Assembly (NCBI GenBank): GCA_001598975.1
Contig: BBXU01003182.1
Coordinates: 1 to 30,838 of the forward strand
Source: Parachlorella kessleri
Taxonomy: Eukaryota > Chlorophyta > Trebouxiophyceae > Chlorellales > Chlorellaceae
Direction: 5' to 3'
Length of the DNA: 30,838 nucleotides
Shown: positions 1 to 8,645 of the stretch, piece by piece
How positions within the stretch are numbered: the first letter of the stretch is position 1
Layout of the letters: every line of letters starts with the position of its first letter
Notes under the pieces: model-generated
The model's database searches: none
The model's input: the letters and a program-made list of their open reading frames with translations, nothing else
Told to the model about the DNA's origin: nothing
Program-made: the position numbers and the translations under genes

Positions 1-246
1 CCCCCGTCCCGCGGCCATAAGCCCGTTCAATGGCCTATGCAGCATGCCTGCCGATGGCGGCTTACTTGCTTCAGTGAGAAGTGGGAACTCCTGCTAAAGA
101 AAGGCTGGCGTTGGGGCCACAGCTGTGTGCTCTGGGGACGCCAACTGATGCTTGGCGTTAAGACAGGTCAAGGTTACCTGCTGGAGGCTGGGATGAGGTT
201 TATGACTGCAGATGAGCAAGTGCTTTGTCCTTGATTGGTGGTGCAG

Positions 247-345
247 GAGGAGAGAGCCCACGGCGCCCGACTAGAGGCGCGAAATGCACGCCTTGAGGCG
301 CGGGTGGCGGCCCTAGAACGGGCCCTGGGGCACGTGCCATGCTGA
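247..345 (+). CDS. Terminal exon of a probable bZIP transcription factor (partial, runs off the left edge)
   Basis: After the acceptor GGTGCAG (ends at 246) an open frame encodes 32 residues and stops at TGA 343-345. Counting from the first residue, leucines sit at 9, 16 and 23, exactly seven apart. Asn13, Val20 and Leu27 fall four residues after them, at the inner 'a' positions. Glu and Arg fill the flanking positions. This is the classic pattern of a dimerising leucine zipper, and an Asn at an 'a' position is typical of bZIP proteins. The basic DNA-binding region should lie in an upstream exon outside the window; I see no such exon in 1-246, which I read as intron. The phase of the preceding exon cannot be tested. 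It could instead be the end of another coiled-coil protein. The heptads are seen directly; bZIP is inferred. Confidence 0.62.
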   Translation, partial: EERAHGARLEARNARLEARVAALERALGHVPC

Positions 346-1690
346 GGGGGCTCAGCGCAGCAGGCCCAAGCTCACCCCCGCATGCTGCACAGCAGGGCCC
401 AGCATGTGGCCCGGCCTTTGTGCTGGTGGCTGATTTGGAGCCCTGGGGAGTCTTGACTACCAGAGTGATGTGTGTCGTTCGTCAAACAAAAGAGGGGGAG
501 GCCAAGTGGCATCTTCAGAAGAACTGTGGGCAGAGGGCGGCCCCAAGGGGGCAGCATCTGCTATGCCGGGGAGGGCGTGTTTTGCTGTCCCTGCAGGCGC
601 GATAGGGAGTGTGCCCATTGCGGTGGGGGCTCCGCAGTGAAGCCTGCCACGGGAAAGGTCTGGAAGGAACACCGCCTCCCCTAACTCTTTTTCCAAGGCC
701 TGCCTTTATTACGTACGCTGGTGGCGTGTGCTGCTGCTGCTGCAAGTTGGCAGGATTTCAAGCAAGGGATTACTGGGAATCAGTAGGGAAAGGATTTGTT
801 GGACAACAGTGTTAGTGTAGGCAGTTTCCAAGGTTAAAAGCTTTCTTGGAATGACAGCCAAGGCTGAGCAGGTGACAGCAACTGTAGATTGTTTGCTAGG
901 TAGGTATACTGATGGCTGTTGCTGCGACGGGGTGTACTTAGTGTTGTGCGTCTCAGTGTGCCCCATGCTGTAGTGCCTTGATGTCTTGCCTTCGGCAATG
1001 ACCGGCCGTGGTACGCGTAGCGTCCTTTTGTCTTTTGAATTGTGGTATACCTATGCTTGCATGTGCTAGGTGAAGACCTGTGCTTTATAGTCCCGACCGC
1101 TTTCATTGACACGTTCTCACTCCACCGCTTGCACCTCTGTGTGGGGTCATGTTATCGCACTGCCACCTGCCATTATCATCATTATCTTTCTTGGTTGGTC
1201 CGATGTGGTTCCTTTCCGTGTAGAGATTCTTCTAGGTACACACACGCGCCAGTGCTTGAGCGGTCAATCCTAGGTGCTAGCTCCCGTTGAGGGAGTGTTG
1301 CGGTGGTGCAGCCATGGAGGTGTCCCTGTGCTGCCCTGTACCATACATGGCATGGAGTGAAGGAGGGCAGGCCATGCAATGCCTGCGGTGCCAGGAGCAG
1401 ATGTGCTCCTGATCACATAGTAGGGCTTCATTGGCTTCAATTTGATTTGCTCATTTTCTCAAGGGACCCAGGGCCACGGGGGTCACTTGCAACTGATACT
1501 GTGAGCGAGTTGGGGGCTGGCCTGGGTTGCTGGTGTTGTGAAAGCGAGGAGCGCCCCATCGGTTGTGTTGTGGTCGGGCATGACAGCTCTGAGGCTGGTG
1601 GGGGGCTGTTTTCCCATTCCTTTGCTTGCGGTCCATGCACGTTGGGCCTGAAGTTGACGTACCACTTTGTAAGCTTTGCACATTGGGCGC
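346..1690 (+). other. Probable long 3' untranslated region of the bZIP-like gene
   Basis: No convincing exon is visible here on either strand; open frames are short, lack ATG starts or lack splice partners. The first TGTAA I find after the stop codon is at 1668-1672, so the 3' untranslated region may be about 1.3 kb. Green-algal nuclear genes often have 3' UTRs of this order. The boundary is inferred. Confidence 0.4.
1668..1672 (+). terminator. Candidate poly(A) signal TGTAA for the bZIP-like gene
   Basis: TGTAA is the usual nuclear polyadenylation signal in many chlorophytes, with cleavage 10-20 bases downstream. This is the first plus-strand copy I find after the stop at 345. Confidence 0.35.
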
Positions 1691-2711
1691 CTTGTCTGTC
1701 ATTTGTTGCTATTGCTGTAGCTAGGGTTGGAAGATGGAACTCAAGTGTGGACGAGAAACTGATGCTTTGAAGGGTGAGGGTGTGCTTGCTAGAGGCCTCG
1801 AGCAGACTTTGCGTGCTAGAGGCCTCTCCATTGTGTCAGCTTGTGCTGTACATGTCCTGGCTGTCCGTGAATTCCCTGGGTGAGCTTGTCAGTAAACCGC
1901 TCATGAAATGGGGAAGCAAGGCATGGTACACTTTAACTATGGAACATATTGGTGCTTCAAGGTTAGTCTAAGAGATCTGGCATGCACCATCCCACCCAGA
2001 TGGGGAAATTAGAAATTTCTACCAAGCTCTCTCCACCTGTCCCTCAGCGCATGCACTCAGCCAGTGAGCCCCAACTGTAGCTCACAGCAGTTACCATCCT
2101 GCCCTGAAGCTGCCCATTCGGACTATTGAGGGTCGTTACTTTGACACTTCCATTAGGGACTCTAGCTCAAATGAGCAGCTTATTTCTGTAGTTTGCTGAT
2201 ATTCAATGGCAGCACTTGGCACCACTGGGAGGTCTCGAGCTCGTCCTTTTCGACACACGCATGTGCCTGCTCTGACCTGGCAGGTGGGACCGCCTGCTCC
2301 CTCCACCCCGCTTGTGACCATGCTGCCTACTACGTTGTACTTGATCAACATTCTGACCAAAACTGCTCAATATAAAGCAACCTTCACTATTTCCCCCTGC
2401 CAGTGTCACTCCTCAGCTACTCCCGAGAACACGTCCCATTTAGAGCACGCGGCAGATAAGTCGTTTCGAACAAGGATGAACAGAAAGACCACTGGCCAAG
2501 CCTCAGTTGGCTATGTATGATAGAAGGAGCTACCAATCCGTCCATAATGGTAACCTAACTTCCAAAGCAAGCAACCCTGAAGGGGTCCAAAGAACCCACC
2601 TGCTGCCAGCTGCACAGACTCTGGATAGCACGCCAGGCGAACCACTGCATGGAAGACAACCAGCATAAGGCACAGATATCACAGCCACTTAACATGGAAT
2701 CCCAGACATAC
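1691..2711. other. Intergenic region between two convergent genes
   Basis: No gene or RNA is recognised. The only structure noted is a 14-base near-repeat (GTGCTAGAGGCCTC-like) at about 1785-1835. The stretch lies between the candidate poly(A) sites of the bZIP-like gene and of the minus-strand gene. Confidence 0.4.
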
Positions 2712-2731
2712 AGCCTTAACATCAGGGAATT

Positions 2732-2736
2732 TTACA
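2732..2736 (-). terminator. Candidate poly(A) signal TGTAA for the minus-strand eight-cysteine gene
   Basis: TTACA on the plus strand reads TGTAA on the minus strand. It is the first copy I see downstream of the stop codon at 3229, which implies a 3' untranslated region of about 500 bases with cleavage near 2712-2722. Confidence 0.4.
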
Positions 2737-2849
2737 TTACTATGCCAAATGACCCCAGAAGAAATGCCAGCACTAGGAATGGATACAAAACACTCATGCG
2801 CACCTCAGCCTACCTAGGAGAACCAAACGCACCGCTTCAGCCACCTGCA

Positions 2850-2931
2850 GCTGCCTGTCTGCCTGCCTGCCATACCAAAACGCTGGGGGAGCACACAATG
2901 AGATGTATACCTGGCCGCCTGCCTGCCTGCC
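2850..2931. repeat. Two short CTGC/CTGCC microsatellite clusters
   Basis: Runs of CTGC with one interruption occupy about 2850-2872 and again about 2916-2931, some 45 bases apart. They lie in the presumed 3' untranslated region of the minus-strand gene. Confidence 0.7.
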
Positions 2932-3228
2932 ACTGCACGGAAATTATGAACCAAACTGTATCCATTGCCCTGCCTACATATAGCACCAATCACAAGCTCC
3001 ATGAGAGATTTCACGAAGGAGGTGCCTCATGCAAACGGAGGCATGACGTCCCTACCCCCAAATGCTGGAGGGCACCCAAAGTCACACTTTGGAGGCAATG
3101 GCACTCCTACAGCTTGAGAGTTGATATTCCCACAGAAACAGCACACCACTGGGGAGCAATGGCACTCCAGGAAGGCAAAGGGGTCCCTCACAAACCCCCC
3201 AAATTGTGATTTGAAACCCGCTTGCCCC

Positions 3229-6200
3229 TCACACGGCCCCTTGGCCCTGCAGCAGCGGCTGCCTCCACTCCTCAGCTGCTGCACACACCACAGCCGGCGT
3301 CTTGCCCTGGCTGCCGCCCTTGCCGCTGCTGCAAACGGCCGCAGCAGCCTCGGCCGCAGAACGTGCAGTGACAGCAGCAGCTGTTCGCCGCACCAGCAGC
3401 GCCGCCAGCAGCAGCGCGCAGGCAGCCAGCTCAGCAGCGAGGGCCGAGGAGAGAGCCTGGCGGTGGGTGCAGGCAAACTTGCAGAGGGCCAGGCGGGCGC
3501 GCACGTAATAATAGCGCACGGCTGGGACTGGGGTTGCCCCCTCCTGGATGGCTGGCATTTCCAAGCTCAGGCACTGGCACAGCTCCCCATGCGCCTCATG
3601 CGGGCCCATTCCCTCTGCCACGCCCTCCTCCTGAGGCTCAAGCAGCTGCTGCGCCTCTGGCCGCTCGGCCGGCTGGGCTGCCTGCTGTGCCCGCCACGCT
3701 CCAGCCATGCGCACAGCATGGACCGCAGCGCTGCTGTGGGCGGCCTCCTGAGCTTGCGCACGCTCTTGCAGGGAGGCGGGCATGGCCTGGGTGGCCTGGG
3801 TGGAAGTGACGGCCGTGGTGGCACCAGCGTTGCTGACAGGCTTGAGAGCCACGGGGGCAGGAGAGGTGGTAGCCCCAACACGGTCCAGCCAACGGAACAC
3901 ACTGTTCAGCAGGGAGCTGCTTGCACCTGCAGGCACCAAGGGAGGATGGGTTACGGACTTGCAGAGGGAAAGCCACCGTGGGACCCTTGGACTTTGTTGT
4001 TCTGGCAGGGTGCCCACGCTTATAGACACCAGCCATGGGTGGCCATGATGAGGGCCCTGACTGGAACAGCGGCACACCCTGGGCACACATGTGGCCATTG
4101 CTACAGAGTGCATGCCCCTTGCACATTCAAGTAATGTGCAATGTTCTTACCCTTTGGCGCCTCCATCTCGATGTTGATGGTCACCTTGCGCGACACGGGG
4201 CGGAGCAGCGACCTCTGAGGGCCAATATCACCCAGGGTGTCAGCAATAGCAGCCTCCGCAATGCCAGAGTCCAGGACCTGCTGCACCACCTGCGCAGTGC
4301 AAAACAATAAGCGAATAACCCAGGGTTGTGACATATTATCGCAGACTCGGTAGCTCAGTGCAGAACAGTAAGCGAATAAACCAGGGTTGAGACAAAACAT
4401 CGCAGGCTCGGTAGCTCAGATCATCCTGACGAGACAGCGTTGTAGGGAACTTCCACCGTAAACCCATAGTGGATACACACACACGCTAGCCAGACAGACA
4501 GAAGTGGTTATGGTGCCACATTCCTAGCAGGCTAGTCCCAATGCCAAGAGGGTACGCCAGGCTAAGCGGCAAGCTACGTCAAAAGGGTGTCAACAGCATA
4601 ACGAAACAGCTCGGACCAGAACCCTTACCTCGGCTGCATCGTCCGCTGTAGCACCCATCTCCAGGTCCAACACAATAGTGCGGGTGCGGCGAAGGACACC
4701 CTCGCCACCACGCTCAGCCTGCTGAGTTTCGACCTGGGGAAGGTCCTCTGCCTCCATCGCCTCATCGCCGTTGGTGGCAGAACCATCGACTGCCTGCTCG
4801 CCAGCAGACATGTTCCTCTCTTGCAGCTCTCCATCATCCTCTGAGGCCTGCCCAGTGTGAAGCGCGATGCAAGGATGTGAGCTTTCGAATGTTTAACCAA
4901 ATTTCAGACCTACCCCAGGATATCTCCCCTCCCAATGACAAGCTGAGCACTAAGCAGCCCATGGTCAGCGGTCAATGATATTGTAAGGGCCACTGCCACT
5001 GCCATGCACCGAGCTGCCGGTTGCCCACCTGCAGGGCTGGGGCAATAGAGCATGACCACACTTAATGCCAATGGGACCAACTCTCCTGCCCGGAGGTAGC
5101 TCAACAACCCCGCCAACCCACCTGGCGGCTCTGTGGGAAGTCTTCGCTGCTGGGCAGCACGTCAGCGCTGAGAAGGAAGGCATCTTCAGAGCCATCCAGC
5201 TCCTCAGCAGGCCCCCACTCAGCCTCGCCTTGCTCCTCCATTTCAGGCTGCATGACGTACTTGGGTGCACCCTCCACCTCTGCTGCCACTCCACCGCTGA
5301 CCTGCATACAGTGCACATGAGCAAGCAAGGAGCTGTAACAGCAAATCCAGCACGAGGCATTGCAGCCGCCAATCGCTGTGCCTGAGACGCCCTTAGGTAG
5401 CGCCTGCCCATGCTGCCACCCAACCCCAGACTGAAGTTGACACACTGTTAGTCACAGTCAGCATCTCAAACCCCTAGGACCCTTGAAGGCACAGCAACCC
5501 AAGCTGCAGGGCTGGCAGCCGGCACTGATAGTGTGAAGGCTTGTCTGCCCCTCGGTCCAGGGCGCGCATACATCAAGTGTTATACTACACACCCCACAAC
5601 CACTACACCAGAGCAAACCCTATTGGTGCACGCTCGGCCCTCCCACACATCTAGGCCCTGACAATGGCCCCTGTGCCCACCTCCTGCGCATGACGGCCAG
5701 CTTTGGCCAGCTCAGAGGCCAGCACAGCTTGCTGCTCCTCAGCCTCCTCACCAACGTCCGCCCAGTCATCCATGCCCAGCATTGCCTCCCGGCTCTCGCC
5801 AGCGTACTCATCTACCCACATGGCACCCGCGCCTGCCTTTAGACGCTGGGCGGTGACAGTTGGCTGAGTTGGCATGGTTGTCTTTGTTTCAAGGGACGCC
5901 TCACCCTCCAGGCCTACAGGAGGAGGAAGACGTATAAGGGTAATGAAGCTCAGTCCCATGCCTAGTGAGGTGAACCCCGCAACATGGCAACATGAACGCC
6001 AAGATTGTTGTTGCTCAAAGCTGCCTACGCGGGTGTGCAGATTGAATATGTGTTGATGGTGGGCCACATGGCTTGTGCATACACCTACCCAGTTAGTGCA
6101 AATGGGTTGCACTGCATTGCACAACTTGTGCAGGGCTAGGTAAAGTTGGCCATTCCCCAACCACAAAACACACTCACTGAGGGCGGCATTGCACGTCTCA

Positions 6201-6785
6201 GTGAGAGGTGCCAACTCCAGCATCCAAAGCATCCCCTTGCCGTTCAAAACGTCCACCAACTCCTCACTGTTGGTGTCATCGCACCCAGGGCTGCAGCGCA
6301 ACGCACAACAGCTCTTTGTCAGTTCGCCGGGGCAAGACAGCCAGGAACCGCTACCAGGGACGTATGCAGGCGTATGAGGACCCCGGCCTCACTTGCTGGC
6401 ATCAGGTCCGCCTTCGGTACACTACAGAACAACGTGAACTAAGCCTGGCTACAGAAAATTCGCATAAGAAAGCTGCCCACGAGCCTCCTTTCCGCGGGCG
6501 TGGGTAGATAAGTGGGTGGATAAGCAAACACACCCAGGAACCCAAGAGGCAGATGCAAGGCCGGCCCACTTACCATGAGCAGCCCCCGGCAAGGAAGGCT
6601 TGCATCAGGGGGCAACACGGAGCCCTGCTGAAAGTCTCAGGGTCCTTAACACACAGCAGCAGGTGCTCGAATGACCGCTCGCAAGAGGCAAGATCCAGCA
6701 GCTGCTCCTCCAGCTCTGCAAACGCTCCGCGCAGGGCGAAGACCAAGCATAGCACCAGCAGGCACCAGCGCGGCACTCCCCTCAT
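3229..6785 (-). CDS. Secreted or membrane protein with an eight-cysteine lipid-transfer-like domain, acidic linker and C-terminal hydrophobic segment (7 exons, 597 aa)
   Basis: Exons on the minus strand, all junctions in phase: 6785-6574, 6290-6178, 5913-5681, 5301-5122, 4847-4629, 4289-4151, 3926-3229. Residues 1-23 form a signal peptide (MRGVPRW, then a Leu/Val core, cut after AFA). Residues 35-104 hold eight cysteines in the order C, C, CC, CxC, C, C (35, 45, 57, 58, 69, 71, 74, 104). The first six fit the plant lipid-transfer/hydrophobic-seed pattern; C74 comes unusually early. Residues about 110-300 are strongly acidic and probably disordered. Residues about 300-355 contain two predicted strands (TIVLDLEM, KVTINIEME) flanking a helix, loosely like a small extracellular alpha/beta domain. 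Residues about 523-544 are a hydrophobic stretch followed by RR and a short tail, so a type I membrane topology is likely. Binding a lipid at the cell surface or in the secretory path is inference; no close homologue is recognised. Confidence 0.75.
4295..4416. repeat. 61-bp tandem duplication at an intron acceptor
   Basis: Two adjacent 61-base units, 4295-4355 and 4356-4416, both begin CAGTGCA and end CTCGGTAGCT. They differ at a few scattered bases. They lie in intron 5 of the minus-strand eight-cysteine gene. The copy nearest the exon forms the pyrimidine-rich tract just before the acceptor at 4290. Confidence 0.9.
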
Positions 6786-7411
6786 CGCCGTCTCCTGCAG
6801 GTTGGTGATCGAGTTTAGCTGCCGGGCTAAGCCGCAGGCTGTTCTAAGGGAGCGTTTGAAGCTTACGAAGGATTACAGCATGCTTGTGCTTTGAGCTTGA
6901 TTAGCGAAGCTCAGCCCGCAAGTGGGATCCTGCCGGAGAGCCGGGGCGCACCTATGGCAGCGGTGAGACCAAAGAATCGTGGATCTACTCAGATAAGGGG
7001 GCAACGCAGGCACAAAAGGAGCAATCCCAGTGCACCCAGATTAGGGGCAACACGAATCTCGAGGGTGCAACCCTTGTTAAGCGTGCGTGCTGCAGATCGA
7101 CGCTATTCACTGAACCCAAATGGCTTGCCAAGGGCCGGCAAGGGAGATTGAAGACTCCTCATCAGTCCAAAGAACCAAGGCGCCAAGTCCATATACCCGC
7201 CAATAACTTGGTTGTCCTATTGTTCGTTTTTCCAGCGCTTAAATTATTAATCAAGTCTGTGTTGACCTTGGGAGTCCTTGGATTTCAAAAGGGGGAGCCC
7301 CTTGTCGTGGTCCCTGTGTGCCTTGTTTCATGGTGCTTCCTGCTTGGAATGCCCGCGTGCAGTAGGTTCTGTAGTGCAGTTCTGCTGTTTTAGGTTTCTG
7401 ATCACTCCCCC
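6786..7411. promoter_or_regulatory. Divergent promoter region between the eight-cysteine gene and TIC236
   Basis: The two start codons, at 6785 (minus) and 7412 (plus), are 626 bases apart and face away from each other, so both promoters and 5' leaders should lie here. No clear TATA box stands out. An AT-rich patch at about 7238-7252 and a CATATAC at about 7190 are the only weak candidates. A GGGGCAACNC element appears twice, near 6998 and 7046. Transcript starts cannot be fixed by eye. Confidence 0.5.
7330..7393 (+). promoter_or_regulatory. Two short upstream open reading frames before the TIC236 start
   Basis: ATG at 7330 opens an 11-codon frame ending TAG at 7363-7365. ATG at 7349 opens a 14-codon frame ending TAG at 7391-7393. 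Both would lie in the 5' leader if transcription starts upstream of 7330, and could lower translation of the main frame. The TAG at 7391-7393 is also in frame with the main ATG at 7412, which fixes that ATG as the first in its frame. Confidence 0.35.
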
Positions 7412-8645
7412 ATGCGCGTCTTCCTGTCCGCCAGAAACCATGGTCCGCTGTGCACCAACCAGCTGGGACCTCGTGGAAACACGACCAGGCTGCGAAGGCA
7501 CGGCCAGTCACACTGGAGGGGAGGTCACCAAGCCTTCCTGCCTGGTAAGTGGTGACTTTGTTGCACACTGCTCCCTTGCTGGCTGGGCTGCCTGACAAAA
7601 ACGCCGGCTTAAGCCGCTGCACACTGTTTCGCATGTGCACCATATTCACAGCTCCTTCCTACTTAGGCTGTATCTCATACTCCTGACTTAGGCTAGTGCA
7701 ACTTGTCTGCAGGCTCTATACTGCAGATCCTTAAGGGGCGCTCCCTTCCAGCTGCACTTGTCCGCCACCGTTTGCAGGGTCCCACCCAGCACCGGGACTT
7801 GTCTCGCCCTGGGCGCCGAAAACAGCTCGCCGTGCACGCGGTGTATGGCTGGCCAGTGGACGGCCCCCTGAAGGCCTTCATGGAATTGCGCAGCAAGCTG
7901 CGCCCGCTGGCAACCGCATTGCGGGTGCTTTGGGAAGCCCAGCGACGCTGGTTCAGCCACACCCTCGCTAGGACAGCATTGTGGGTGGGCCTGCTGGCAG
8001 GAGTGGCCACAGCGGCAGCCAACGTGTGGGGAGTACCAGCCATCAACCAGCGCCTGCTGCCGCTTGCCACGCAGCAGGCAGCTGTGATGCTGCAGCGTGA
8101 GGTGCGGGCAAGCTAGGCGGCCTTTGGAAAGTGTGCCCTGTGTCACCTTCTGATTACCACAGCGGTCGATGTTGATCCAGCAGAGTACTAGACAGGCATG
8201 CCTGTAATGGCATGATTGGTCTCGGTGGTTGGCACCGTGGGCTGCCCTGCAACAAGCCAACTGGACACATTTGATATCAGCCCCCATGGCGCTCCCCATA
8301 TCAACCCTTTCGTCTGCGAAGCGCTGTACCCATCTTATCGACCTGTGAGCCATACATGGAGGCTCGTGCTCGGACAAGCTCAGCCCTGTGCTCGGGCAAG
8401 GTCAGCCTGAACACTCTGTTACGCGTGCATGCTGGCTCCAGGTAGAGGTCGAGCGTGTGAGGTGGCTGGCACCGCCGGGCCTGGCTGGCTTCATGCCGCT
8501 GGCAAGCGTGGGGCCTGTGTCAGTGGGCCCCGGCCCCGTGGAGCGCAGCAGTGTCAGCGCGGAGGAGGTGCTGGTAGGCATCGACCCGCTGCGGTCTGTT
8601 GTGCAGCGGGAGCTTGTGCTGACATTCACGGCCAAGAAGCCAGAG
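7412..8645 (+). other. TIC236: TIC236 exons 1-3: transit peptide, membrane anchor and start of the intermembrane-space domain
   Basis: Exons: 7412-7544, 7713-8101, 8442-8645. Residues 1-44 are rich in Arg, His, Ser and Gly and have no Asp or Glu, as expected of a stromal targeting peptide. The mature N terminus is basic. RTALWVGLLAGVATAAANVWG (about 131-151) is the single membrane anchor. QREVEVERVRWLAP and the following VGIDPLRSVVQREL match the conserved region that follows the anchor in plant TIC236. Exon 3 is best ended at 8645 with a GC donor, because exon 4 needs phase 0 and no GT site nearby gives a good consensus. Confidence 0.88.

Noticed and set aside
1303..1770. 155-codon frame on the plus strand
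   Set aside because: It starts with GTG, has no recognisable domain, and crosses the candidate poly(A) signal at 1668.
2649..3209. 186-codon ATG-initiated frame on the plus strand
   Set aside because: It lies over the presumed 3' untranslated region of the minus-strand gene and runs through CTGC microsatellites and a repeated CAATGGCACTCC. No domain or homologue is recognised. Chance openness is more likely.
3121..4134. 337-codon open frame on the plus strand opposite the last exon of the eight-cysteine gene
   Set aside because: It has no ATG at its start, is dominated by repeat-driven codons opposite a GC-rich Ala/Gln coding exon, and has no splice partners. The minus strand gives seven exons in phase, with a signal peptide and a membrane segment.
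7688..8377. 229-codon frame on the minus strand
   Set aside because: It is the antisense shadow of TIC236 exon 2, which encodes the conserved membrane anchor on the plus strand, and it continues into intron 2.
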